Notes under the pieces: generated by a model
Database searches by the model: none
Seen by the model: the letters and a program-made list of their open reading frames with translations, nothing else
What the model was told of the DNA's origin: nothing
Assembly: GCA_945867255.1 (NCBI GenBank)
Contig: CAMBHV010000129.1
Location: 1-5,007, forward strand
Direction: 5' to 3'
DNA: 5,007 bases
Source of the DNA: an uncultured Clostridia bacterium
Lineage (GTDB): Bacteria > Bacillota > Clostridia > Oscillospirales > Ruminococcaceae
Program-made: the position numbers and the translations under genes
Shown: piece after piece, positions 1 through 5,007 of the stretch
How the letters are laid out: every line of letters begins with the position of its first letter
Position numbering within the stretch: position 1 is the first letter of the stretch

Positions 1-462
1 GAAGATAATCAGCGCCCATGGCTGTTTGACGGGCAAGACCAGAACAAGCATTTGGAAGGTATGCCGTATGGTGCCTGCGCCTTTCTGACGCCGCAGGCCG
101 TGCAGGCGTTTCAGGCCCGTTACGGCCATCTTGGGCTTTGTTTTGTGCCGTTTGCGCCCGGCAAGTGGGATATCTTTTCGGAACAGATCAACAAGGCATT
201 GACCGTTCAGAACGTTCTGGAACAGTGGGGCGTTCCCTGGCAGCAGGCCGCCGCCATTGGGGACGGCGCGGGTGATGTGTGCCTTCTGGAAAAAGCCGGC
301 CTCTCTGCGGCTATGGAAAACGGCTGCCAGGAGGCAAAGGCGGCTGCAAGCCATCTCGCGCCCCCTGCGCAGGACGATGGTGCGGCGCAGTTTTTCAGCC
401 AGCACATCCTGCGTGCACTGCGCGAGGAACAGGCGCAGGATGACATGCCCCATGGCGTATGA
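1..462 (+). CDS. Cof-type HAD-superfamily hydrolase, C-terminal part (5' truncated by window edge)
   Basis: The frame is open from base 1 to the TGA at 460-462, giving 153 residues with no convincing start, so the true N-terminus lies upstream. The C-terminal part of the HAD core is visible. Lys65 of the fragment, in INKAL, is a good candidate for the motif III lysine. The motif IV acidic signature GDGAGD is at fragment residues 87-92, followed by a LLEKAGLSAAMENG stretch, the usual continuation in Cof-type (class IIB) HAD phosphatases. The missing part should carry the nucleophilic DxD motif and most of the cap. Family members are cytoplasmic Mg-dependent phosphatases acting on sugar phosphates, nucleotides or cofactors; the substrate cannot be told from this fragment. 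The gene overlaps the downstream glycosylase gene, which implies co-transcription. Family assignment is good; specific function is unknown. Confidence 0.85.
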   Translation, partial: EDNQRPWLFDGQDQNKHLEGMPYGACAFLTPQAVQAFQARYGHLGLCFVPFAPGKWDIFSEQINKALTVQNVLEQWGVPWQQAAAIGDGAGDVCLLEKAGLSAAMENGCQEAKAAASHLAPPAQDDGAAQFFSQHILRALREEQAQDDMPHGV

Positions 463-922
463 GCGCTTTGGCCCGGTGTGGACCCCGCACAGCCACACCC
501 TGATCGTGGGCACCTGGCCCAGCCCGGAAAGCAGAAAACAGAATTTTTACTACGGGCATCCGCGCAACCGGTTCTGGCCGCTGCTGGCCGGGCTTCTGGA
601 AGAGCAGGTGCCTCGTACCACGCAGGAAAAAACAGCCCTTGTGTGTTCGCATGACCTTGCTTTGTGGGACACTGTGCAGCAGTGCACGATCACCGGTGCG
701 CAGGATGCCACAATCCGGGATGTGATCCCTACGGACCTTGCCTGGCTGTGCAGCACAGCACCCATCCGCCGGGTTCTGTGCAATGGCGCTGCGGCATACG
801 CTTTGTGCAGGAAATATCATGCCCTGCCGGGTATAGAAGTGGTGAAATTGCCCAGTACAAGCCCTGCCAATGCCGCCTGGACAATGGAAAAGCTGCGCGC
901 GGCTTGGAAGCCTTATTTCTGA
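452..922 (+). CDS. DNA-deoxyinosine glycosylase (hypoxanthine-DNA glycosylase, UDG superfamily family 6)
   Basis: This 156-residue protein matches the family-6 uracil-DNA-glycosylase fold in size and motifs. The first active-site motif runs from G20 to P43 (GTWPSPESR, then NFYYGHPRNRFWP). It contains Asn39, the probable catalytic asparagine by family analogy. The second conserved loop is LPSTSPANA at residues 133-141. Known members excise hypoxanthine, the product of adenine deamination, from DNA and so start base-excision repair in the cytoplasm. The start is placed at ATG 452, giving MAYERFG shortly before the first beta strand. ATG 440 in the same frame would add four residues and cannot be excluded. 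Either start overlaps the end of the HAD gene in another frame, suggesting translational coupling. The stop is TGA at 920-922, followed by a terminator about 130 bases on. Confidence 0.88.
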   Translation: MAYERFGPVWTPHSHTLIVGTWPSPESRKQNFYYGHPRNRFWPLLAGLLEEQVPRTTQEKTALVCSHDLALWDTVQQCTITGAQDATIRDVIPTDLAWLCSTAPIRRVLCNGAAAYALCRKYHALPGIEVVKLPSTSPANAAWTMEKLRAAWKPYF

Positions 923-1049
923 TAAGATGGGCTTACAAAAGGCATGGCGTGCTGCATGCGCAAGCTGCCAAAAAAGGAAGACGGAAACAGGCGCTTAAGG
1001 CCCGCAGCGCCGGAAGCGAACCTTTATATGAATCTATGTGCGAGCATGG
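923..1049. other. Short intergenic stretch before the convergent terminator
   Basis: No convincing gene is seen here. A small GC-rich inverted repeat (GGCGCT at 990-995 with AGCGCC at 1006-1011) could form a hairpin in the 3' untranslated part of the glycosylase transcript. It has no T tract, so it is not called a terminator. Confidence 0.4.
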
Positions 1050-1098
1050 AAAAAGGCCCCGGCACGTTTCACTGCCGGGGCCTTTTTGTCTTTTTGTA
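1050..1098. terminator. Bidirectional intrinsic terminator between convergent genes
   Basis: A perfect 15-bp inverted repeat pairs bases 1050-1064 with 1073-1087 around an 8-base loop. The core is GGCCCCGGCA / TGCCGGGGCC, with five A on the left edge and five T on the right, followed by a second T run at 1091-1095. Because A and T tracts flank both sides, the hairpin can end transcription in both directions. That fits its place between the rightward glycosylase gene and the leftward DUF1846 gene. Confidence 0.9.
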
Positions 1099-1154
1099 TT
1101 GTGCTGTGTGTCAAAATGCCTGCGCAGCGAAAATGACGCTGCGCGGGTAAAAGT

Positions 1155-2642
1155 TTAGAAATACAAGTCTTTCGAGGGGAATTCGGCCTCGCAGGTAAGG
1201 CGCACACCCAACTTGCGCAGCGTGCCTTCATCGCCGGAATGCAGCATGCGGGAAGAATGCATCTCGCAATCGCGCAGGCGAGGCAGCTGTTCCATGGCAC
1301 GCGCCGTCATGGTGTTGGTGGCGGCCGTGATGGCAAGGGCGGCCAGCACATCGTCCACTTTCAGCACGCTGGAACGGCTGCCCAGAATGTTGATCTTCAA
1401 TTTCAGGATGGGTTCCAGTACGATGGGGCTGATCAACATCAGGGAATCATCAATGCCGGCCAGGGCCTTGATGGCATTCAACACGCAGGAGGAAGACGCG
1501 CTCATCAGGTTGCTGGCTTTGCCGGTGACGATCTTGCCGTCCGGCAGTTCAATGGCAGTGGCGGCAACGCCGGCTGCTTTCTGTTTTTCCAGCGCGGGTG
1601 CAACCACGGGCCTGTCCAGCACGGAAAGGCCCATTTCCTGCATGATGCGTTTGATCTTGTCCACGGCGTCCGGCTTGCCCTTGCCCTGTTTTTGGTCGCA
1701 CAGGGCCTTGAAGTAGCGGCGGATGATCTCCTGGCCGGATGCATGCTTTACGGCTTCGTCGTCTGTAATGGCGTAGCCCACCATATTTACACCCATATCG
1801 GTGGGCGAACGGTAAATGGGTGCGTTTTCACCCGAAATACGCGAGAGAATGTTGCGCACGATGGGGAAGGCTTCCACGTCGCGGTTATAGTTTACCGTTG
1901 TCTCACCATAGGCTTCCAGATGGAACGGGTCGATCATATTCACGTCGGCAAGGTCCGCCGTGGCGGCCTCGTAGGCAAGGTTTACCGGGTGTTTCAAGGG
2001 CAGGTTCCACACGGGGAATGTCTCGAACTTGGCATACCCTGCACGCCGGCCCATGCGGATCTCGTGGTACACCTGGCTCAGGCAGGTGGCCAGTTTGCCG
2101 GAGCCGGGGCCCGGCGCCGTCACCACCACAAGAGGCTTTGTGGTCTCGATATAGGGGTTGGCGCCATAGCCTTCATCCGAGCAGATGAAGTCGATATCCG
2201 TTGGGTAGCCCTTGATGGGCCGGTGGATATAGTTTTTTACCCCACGCGTGGTAAGCTTGCTGGCAAAGCCGTCTGCTGCAGGCTGGCCGGTATACTTGGT
2301 GATGACCACACTGTTTACCGCGATGCCCATCTGTGTGATATCGTCGATCAGACGCAGCACTTCCATGTCATAGCTGATGCCAAGGTCGGCACGTACCTTC
2401 GTTTTTTCAATGTCATCGGCCGAGACGGCAAAAATGATCTCGGTTTGATCGCGCATTTCGTGCAGAAGGTTGATTTTTCCGTTGGCATCATAACCCGGCA
2501 GCACCCGCGCGGCATGATAATCGTCAAACAGTTTGCCGCCAAATTCCAGATACAGTTTGCCGCCCCATTGCGAAATGCGTTCGGTGATATGTTGCGTTTG
2601 CTTTTGAATAAACAGCGCGTTGTCGAACCCCTGCCTAATCAT
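1155..2642 (-). CDS. DUF1846 domain-containing protein, full length
   Basis: The 495-residue product is recognised as a DUF1846 (PF08903) family protein along its whole length, which matches the family's usual size. Typical landmarks are the N-terminal GFDN start, the GGKLFDDYHAARVLPGYD segment (residues 35-52), and a glycine-rich loop TAPGPGSGK (175-183). That loop resembles a P-loop but lacks the exact Walker A spacing and the following Ser/Thr. Others are SPTDMGVNMVGYAI (279-292) and a C-terminal Ser-rich GKASNLMSASSS (374-385). There is no signal peptide or membrane segment, so it is probably cytoplasmic. Structures exist for the family but its cellular role is not established. ATG 2642 is preferred because AGGAA and a GGGGG run lie just upstream and homologues start near this point. 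ATG 2660 would add six residues but lacks a clear ribosome site. The gene appears monocistronic, with a terminator beyond its TAA. Confidence 0.9.
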   Translation of the reverse strand: MIRQGFDNALFIQKQTQHITERISQWGGKLYLEFGGKLFDDYHAARVLPGYDANGKINLLHEMRDQTEIIFAVSADDIEKTKVRADLGISYDMEVLRLIDDITQMGIAVNSVVITKYTGQPAADGFASKLTTRGVKNYIHRPIKGYPTDIDFICSDEGYGANPYIETTKPLVVVTAPGPGSGKLATCLSQVYHEIRMGRRAGYAKFETFPVWNLPLKHPVNLAYEAATADLADVNMIDPFHLEAYGETTVNYNRDVEAFPIVRNILSRISGENAPIYRSPTDMGVNMVGYAITDDEAVKHASGQEIIRRYFKALCDQKQGKGKPDAVDKIKRIMQEMGLSVLDRPVVAPALEKQKAAGVAATAIELPDGKIVTGKASNLMSASSSCVLNAIKALAGIDDSLMLISPIVLEPILKLKINILGSRSSVLKVDDVLAALAITAATNTMTARAMEQLPRLRDCEMHSSRMLHSGDEGTLRKLGVRLTCEAEFPSKDLYF

Positions 2643-2853
2643 CTGTTCCTGCCCCCACATTGTATTGATTGCCGCTTTGCCGCACGCACATGCGCACGGG
2701 CCGTTATCAGATTCTCACATCTATATACAATACCATATCTCATGGCCTGCACACAAGTGCGAAAGTTGTTTTTTTGCGGCTGTACATTGCCGCGGCGACG
2801 CCCGGCCGTGCATGAAAATTTATAAATATAAAAGAAATTCTTTTCAAAATCCC
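2643..2853. other. Divergent intergenic region
   Basis: This spacer lies between the leftward DUF1846 gene and the rightward ilvA operon and holds no plausible gene. The leftward promoter should lie in the AT-rich stretch around 2710-2740. A weak candidate on the minus strand is TTGTGT, an 18-base gap, then TATTGT, but I do not consider it proven. Bases 2814-2850 are strongly AT-rich and directly precede the ilvA promoter, as an UP-element would. Confidence 0.45.
2830..2844. repeat. Perfect 15-base palindrome upstream of the ilvA promoter
   Basis: AAAAGAA-A-TTCTTTT is a perfect 7-bp inverted repeat around one central base. It ends nine bases before the -35 box of the ilvA operon. It could be an operator for a dimeric regulator or simply part of an AT-rich UP-element. 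The symmetry is seen directly; the function is inference. Confidence 0.4.
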
Positions 2854-2882
2854 TTGACGATGCGGTTTTGATATGCTAAAAT
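2854..2882 (+). promoter_or_regulatory. Sigma-A-type promoter of the ilvA-ridA operon
   Basis: TTGACG (2854-2859) and TAAAAT (2877-2882) are separated by exactly 17 bases. A TG at 2874-2875, one base before the -10 box, makes an extended -10. Transcription should start near 2888-2890, just upstream of the first T-box helix. An AT-rich tract lies directly upstream. Confidence 0.85.
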
Positions 2883-2906
2883 TACGAAAATTTAATAAAT
2901 ATGAAA

Positions 2907-3080
2907 AGCAAAGACGAAGAATGGCTAGGGCGAAAACGCATGGCAGAGAGCCGGTGGGTGGTGTAAACCGGCATGTGGGCGCCCGGGCCTCTCCCTTCCG
3001 AGCTGGAAACCTGAAGCCACAAGGTGTGTAGGGCGCCCCGTGTATGCCACGTTAACGCATAGAGGTTGATAGACTTCGAA
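2907..3080 (+). promoter_or_regulatory. First T-box sensing domain, specifier CUC (Leu), no antiterminator of its own
   Basis: Hand folding gives a complete Stem I. AGC (2907-2909) pairs with GCU (3002-3004), followed by a kink-turn-like asymmetric loop. GAAG (2916-2919) pairs with CUUC (2995-2998). The 5-base specifier loop UCUCC is at 2990-2994. The nine-base strand GGCUAGGGC (2923-2931) pairs with GCCCGGGCC (2981-2989) with one mismatch, and CGCAUG pairs with CAUGUG beneath the AGAGAG bulge. The triplet in the specifier position is CUC, six bases before GAG, exactly where the second copy has AUC. The Stem IIA/B-like segment and a Stem III hairpin (3062-3077) follow, and then the next domain starts directly. 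No T-box sequence and no terminator were found for this copy. Confidence 0.75.
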
Positions 3081-3087
3081 ACGTAAA

Positions 3088-3260
3088 GGCGTTGATGAAG
3101 ACGGAACCTGCAGGCACTTTCCCAGAGAGTCGGGGGCGCTGCGAGCCCGATAAAGCGCAACAGGAATTCCCATCCCTTCTGAGCCGGAAGCCCCAAAGGT
3201 TTACACCCAGTAGGCGTTTCCCGTGAATGCTGCGTTAGTGCATAGAAGTTGTTAGACTTC
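3088..3260 (+). promoter_or_regulatory. Second T-box sensing domain, specifier AUC (Ile)
   Basis: Stem I folds like the first copy. GGC (3088-3090) pairs with GCC (3183-3185), the asymmetric kink-turn-like loop is repeated, and GAAG (3097-3100) pairs with CUUC (3176-3179). GGAACCUG (3103-3110) pairs with CAGG..UUCC (3161-3170). The specifier loop CAUCC (3171-3175) exposes AUC at 3172-3174, an isoleucine codon, fitting control of threonine ammonia-lyase. The AGAGAG bulge is at 3124-3129 and the Stem III hairpin at 3245-3260. A further strong hairpin, GCGAAC / GTTCGC (3270-3286), links it to the antiterminator. Confidence 0.85.
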
Positions 3261-3288
3261 GAAGAGGTGGCGAACGAAAGGTTCGCAA

Positions 3289-3334
3289 TTTGAGTGGTAC
3301 CGCGAGTATAGATTTATTTTATACCCGTCTCAAA
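3289..3334 (+). promoter_or_regulatory. T-box antiterminator
   Basis: UUUGAG (3289-3294) can pair with CUCAAA (3329-3334), enclosing the T-box TGGTACCGCG (3295-3304) and an inner GTATA / TATAC hairpin (3306-3324). The 3' strand is the same CTCAAA used by the terminator, so the two structures exclude each other. Confidence 0.85.
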
Positions 3335-3363
3335 GCAAGCAAAGGCTTTGAGGCGGGTTTTTT
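3323..3363 (+). terminator. T-box-regulated intrinsic terminator ahead of ilvA
   Basis: ACCCGTCTCAAAG (3323-3335) pairs with CTTTGAGGCGGGT (3346-3358) over 13 bp with one G-U pair and a 10-base loop, followed by TTTTTT (3358-3363). It should stop transcription 47 bases before ilvA when tRNA is charged. Confidence 0.93.
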
Positions 3364-3391
3364 ATTTGCCTTGAAGCGCAACATCTCACAC

Positions 3392-3400
3392 AAGGAAAGG
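3392..3400 (+). promoter_or_regulatory. Ribosome binding site of ilvA
   Basis: AAGGAAAGG lies nine bases before ATG 3410. It supports this start over in-frame codons further upstream, which would lie inside the T-box terminator hairpin or the T-box itself. Confidence 0.7.
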
Positions 3401-3409
3401 CGGAAAGAT

Positions 3410-4600
3410 ATGCTATCTCTAGACAAAGTGTTTCATGCCCAGACGGTGTTGAAAAACATCATCCGGGAAACCAGTGTGACAAGGGCGTACGGCCTTGCAC
3501 CGGATTGTGAGCTATACCTGAAACCGGAAAATTTGCAGATCACCGGTTCGTTCAAAGTGCGAGGTTCTGCTTATAAGATCGCCATGTTGTCCGACGAAGA
3601 AAAGCAGCGGGGTGTGATTGCCTGTTCGGCGGGAAACCACGCACAGGGTGTGGCGCTTGCCTCTTCCAAAAATGGGATCAAGTCATTGATCTGTCTGCCG
3701 GACACCGCCCCCATTTCGAAGGTGGAGGCCACCAAAAGTTACGGCGCGCAGGTTTGCCTTGTGGAGGGCTGCTACGACGACGCATACCAAAAGGCCCTGG
3801 AACTGCAGGAGAGCGAAGGCTACACCTTCGTGCACCCGTTTGACGACGAAAACGTCATTGCGGGGCAGGGCACCATCGCCCTTGAGATCTTTCACGAGCT
3901 GGACGACATCGACGCCATTGTGGTGCCTGTGGGCGGCGGCGGGCTGATTTCGGGCATTGCCTACACGGCAAAGCACATCCGCCCTTCTGTCAAGGTATAT
4001 GGTGTGCAAATGACAGGGGCACCCAGCATGTACAATTCCATCAGAGACGGCGCCATCGAATGCCTGGACACCGTGCACACCATTGCGGACGGCATCGCCG
4101 TGAAGCAGCCGGGCGAAAATACATACGCTCTTGTGAAAGAATATGTGGATGACATCGCGCTGGTCAGCGATGACGAAGTGGCCAGCGCCATCCTGGCACT
4201 GATCGAAAAGCAGAAGATGATCGCAGAGGGCGCGGGCGCTGCATCGGTGGCAGCAGTGATGTTTGACAAGTTCCCCTTGAAAGGCAAACGCGTGGTGAGC
4301 ATTGTATCCGGCGGCAATATCGACGTCACCAGCCTCTCCCGCGTGATCGACAGAGGCCTTTTGAACTCCGGGCGCTCTTCCAGTTTGCTGATCGAGCTGA
4401 TCGATAAGCCCGGCCAGCTCAAGGAGATCTCGCGTATCATTGCAGATTGCGGCGGCAATGTCACCGGCGTGCACTATGAAAAGGGCAACACGGAAAGCGT
4501 GAACGGATGTTTCCTGCGCATAGAAATGGAAACAAGAGATTACGCGCATGTCAACCTCATCACAAGATCCCTGCGTGAGGAAGGGTTTAAGATTGTATAA
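3410..4600 (+). CDS. ilvA: Threonine ammonia-lyase (threonine dehydratase), PLP-dependent, with C-terminal ACT domain
   Basis: The 396-residue enzyme deaminates L-threonine to 2-oxobutanoate and ammonia, the committed step of isoleucine synthesis in the cytoplasm. The fold-type II PLP domain spans about residues 5-315. The PLP lysine is Lys49 in TGSFKVRG (45-52), the substrate loop is SAGNHAQG (73-80), the phosphate-binding glycine loop is GGGGL (175-179), and SGGN is at 300-303. A single ACT domain (about 324-396, beginning SSLLIELIDKPGQLKEI) should give allosteric control by a branched-chain amino acid. The length matches the short, one-ACT form rather than the roughly 510-residue E. coli IlvA with its longer regulatory region. 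Members of this short form include both biosynthetic and catabolic enzymes. The isoleucine-type T-box upstream argues for a biosynthetic role. The start has a good ribosome site, and ridA follows 20 bases after the stop. Confidence 0.95.
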   Translation: MLSLDKVFHAQTVLKNIIRETSVTRAYGLAPDCELYLKPENLQITGSFKVRGSAYKIAMLSDEEKQRGVIACSAGNHAQGVALASSKNGIKSLICLPDTAPISKVEATKSYGAQVCLVEGCYDDAYQKALELQESEGYTFVHPFDDENVIAGQGTIALEIFHELDDIDAIVVPVGGGGLISGIAYTAKHIRPSVKVYGVQMTGAPSMYNSIRDGAIECLDTVHTIADGIAVKQPGENTYALVKEYVDDIALVSDDEVASAILALIEKQKMIAEGAGAASVAAVMFDKFPLKGKRVVSIVSGGNIDVTSLSRVIDRGLLNSGRSSSLLIELIDKPGQLKEISRIIADCGGNVTGVHYEKGNTESVNGCFLRIEMETRDYAHVNLITRSLREEGFKIV

Positions 4601-4605
4601 AAAGG

Positions 4606-4613
4606 AAAAGGAG
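4606..4613 (+). promoter_or_regulatory. Ribosome binding site of ridA
   Basis: AAAAGGAG ends seven bases before ATG 4621, an optimal spacing, inside the 20-base gap after ilvA. Confidence 0.8.
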
Positions 4614-4620
4614 AATCGCG

Positions 4621-5001
4621 ATGAACACAAAGATCCAAACCGAACAGGCCCCGGCGGCGATCGGGCCATATTCTCAGGCGATTGAGGCGGGCGGCTTCGT
4701 CTTCACCTCCGTACAGATCGCGCTGGACCCTGCCACAGGCCTTCTGGCGGCGCAGGACATTGCCGGCCAGACACATCAGGTTTGCAAAAACCTGGCCGCA
4801 GTGCTTGCCGCGGCGGGCCTTGGGCTGGAAGATGCGGTAAAGACCGTGTGTTTTTTGGCGGATATGAATGATTTTGCGGCATTTAACGGAGTATATGCAA
4901 AATATTTCACATCAAAACCGGCAAGAAGCTGTGTGGCAGCAAAGACACTTCCAAAGAATGTACTTTGTGAAGTAGAACTGATCGCAGCAGTAGAAGATTA
5001 G
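4621..5001 (+). CDS. ridA: RidA family reactive enamine/imine deaminase (YjgF/YER057c/UK114)
   Basis: The 126-residue product has the standard RidA length and landmarks. These are IGPYSQA (14-20) with the active-site-region Tyr17, the PARSCV signature (100-105) with substrate-binding Arg102, and the CEVELIA end motif (116-122) with the acidic residues that position the catalytic water. RidA proteins are cytoplasmic trimers that hydrolyse 2-aminoacrylate and 2-aminocrotonate, unstable enamines/imines released by PLP dehydratases such as IlvA. They thereby protect other PLP enzymes and speed 2-ketoacid formation. Placement 20 bases after ilvA with a strong ribosome site indicates one operon under T-box control. 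One oddity is that the usual SGQ segment reads SVQ (30-32), replacing a normally conserved glycine. The TAG stop is at 4999-5001, and the six bases after it carry no information on the next gene. Confidence 0.94.
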   Translation: MNTKIQTEQAPAAIGPYSQAIEAGGFVFTSVQIALDPATGLLAAQDIAGQTHQVCKNLAAVLAAAGLGLEDAVKTVCFLADMNDFAAFNGVYAKYFTSKPARSCVAAKTLPKNVLCEVELIAAVED

Positions 5002-5007
5002 AAGGGA

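Larger units (their letters stand above)
2907..3363 (+). promoter_or_regulatory. Tandem T-box riboswitch controlling ilvA-ridA
   Basis: This leader carries two successive tRNA-reading domains and one final switch. Each domain has the T-box AGAGAG bulge (2945-2950; 3124-3129), a specifier loop, a GTAGG..CCCGTG..CGTTA segment (Stem IIA/B type) and a Stem III hairpin ending in AGACTTC. Only the second domain is followed by the T-box sequence TGGTACCGCG (3295-3304) and a terminator. T-boxes bind a cognate uncharged tRNA by its anticodon and its CCA end, which stabilises an antiterminator and allows transcription into the gene. The bulge UGGU would pair with ACCA, that is, a tRNA with A73; this is compatible with both isoleucine and leucine tRNAs. 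Low charged tRNA-Ile should therefore switch on ilvA. The role of the first domain is uncertain. Confidence 0.92.

Noticed and set aside
944..1150. Small plus-strand open frame of 68 codons after the glycosylase gene
   Set aside because: It reads straight through the perfect terminator hairpin, has no clear ribosome site and no recognisable protein features.
2777..2794. GCGGC..GCCGC hairpin beside a run of seven T
   Set aside because: The T run lies 5' of the hairpin on the plus strand and reads as A on the minus strand, so it does not form a terminator in either direction.
1239..2825. Long plus-strand open frame of 528 codons opposite the DUF1846 gene
   Set aside because: It is an antisense shadow of a clearly recognisable protein family on the minus strand, and its translation resembles no family I know.
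3103..3108. GGAACC after the first T-box domain, resembling a T-box GGNACC antiterminator bulge
   Set aside because: It lacks the following GCG, no terminator follows, and the bases are used as the 5' strand of the second Stem I (GGAACCUG with CAGG..UUCC).
3165..3167. UUC as the specifier of the second T-box domain
   Set aside because: In the fold these bases lie within or beside the helix UUCC/GGAA, whereas AUC is exposed in the specifier loop at the same position as in the first copy.
3290..3409. In-frame TTG/GTG extension of ilvA upstream of ATG 3410
   Set aside because: It overlaps the T-box sequence and its terminator, and the enzyme family begins at about MLSLDKV. The ribosome site also points to 3410.
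3683..4669. Minus-strand open frame of 328 codons across ilvA and ridA
   Set aside because: It is antisense to two well-recognised genes with ribosome sites and runs through the intergenic gap.

Overview
The window looks like a chromosomal segment of a Gram-positive Clostridia-type bacterium, possibly an Oscillospiraceae-like gut anaerobe. The reasons are a tRNA-sensing T-box leader (essentially a Firmicutes/Actinobacteria device), a DUF1846 protein, strong AAGGAGG-like ribosome sites, and moderately GC-rich genes next to very AT-rich promoters. The taxonomic guess is inference.

Layout. Bases 1-462 hold the 3' part of a Cof-type HAD-superfamily phosphatase gene, whose 5' end lies outside the window. 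It overlaps a small gene (452-922) for a family-6 DNA-deoxyinosine (hypoxanthine) glycosylase. A perfect 15-bp hairpin with A and T tracts (1050-1087) lies between this rightward pair and a leftward gene, and probably terminates both. The leftward gene (1155-2642, minus strand) encodes a full-length DUF1846 protein of unknown cellular role. A divergent intergenic region (2643-2888) separates it from a rightward operon with a near-consensus promoter (TTGACG, 17 bp, TAAAAT with an extended -10 TG).

The operon has a 520-base leader, then ilvA (threonine ammonia-lyase, 3410-4600) and ridA (enamine/imine deaminase, 4621-5001). The two enzymes form a logical pair: IlvA releases reactive 2-aminocrotonate (and 2-aminoacrylate from serine), and RidA speeds their hydrolysis to 2-ketoacids on the route to isoleucine.

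The most notable element is the leader. It is a tandem T-box: two complete copies of the tRNA-reading domain (Stem I, Stem II/IIA-B, Stem III), about 181 bases apart, followed by only one antiterminator/terminator switch. By hand folding, both Stem I copies have the same architecture, with paired-base changes preserving the helices. The specifier triplets at equivalent positions differ: CUC (Leu) in the first and AUC (Ile) in the second. The second fits ilvA. The first suggests either leucine input or a decayed duplicate.
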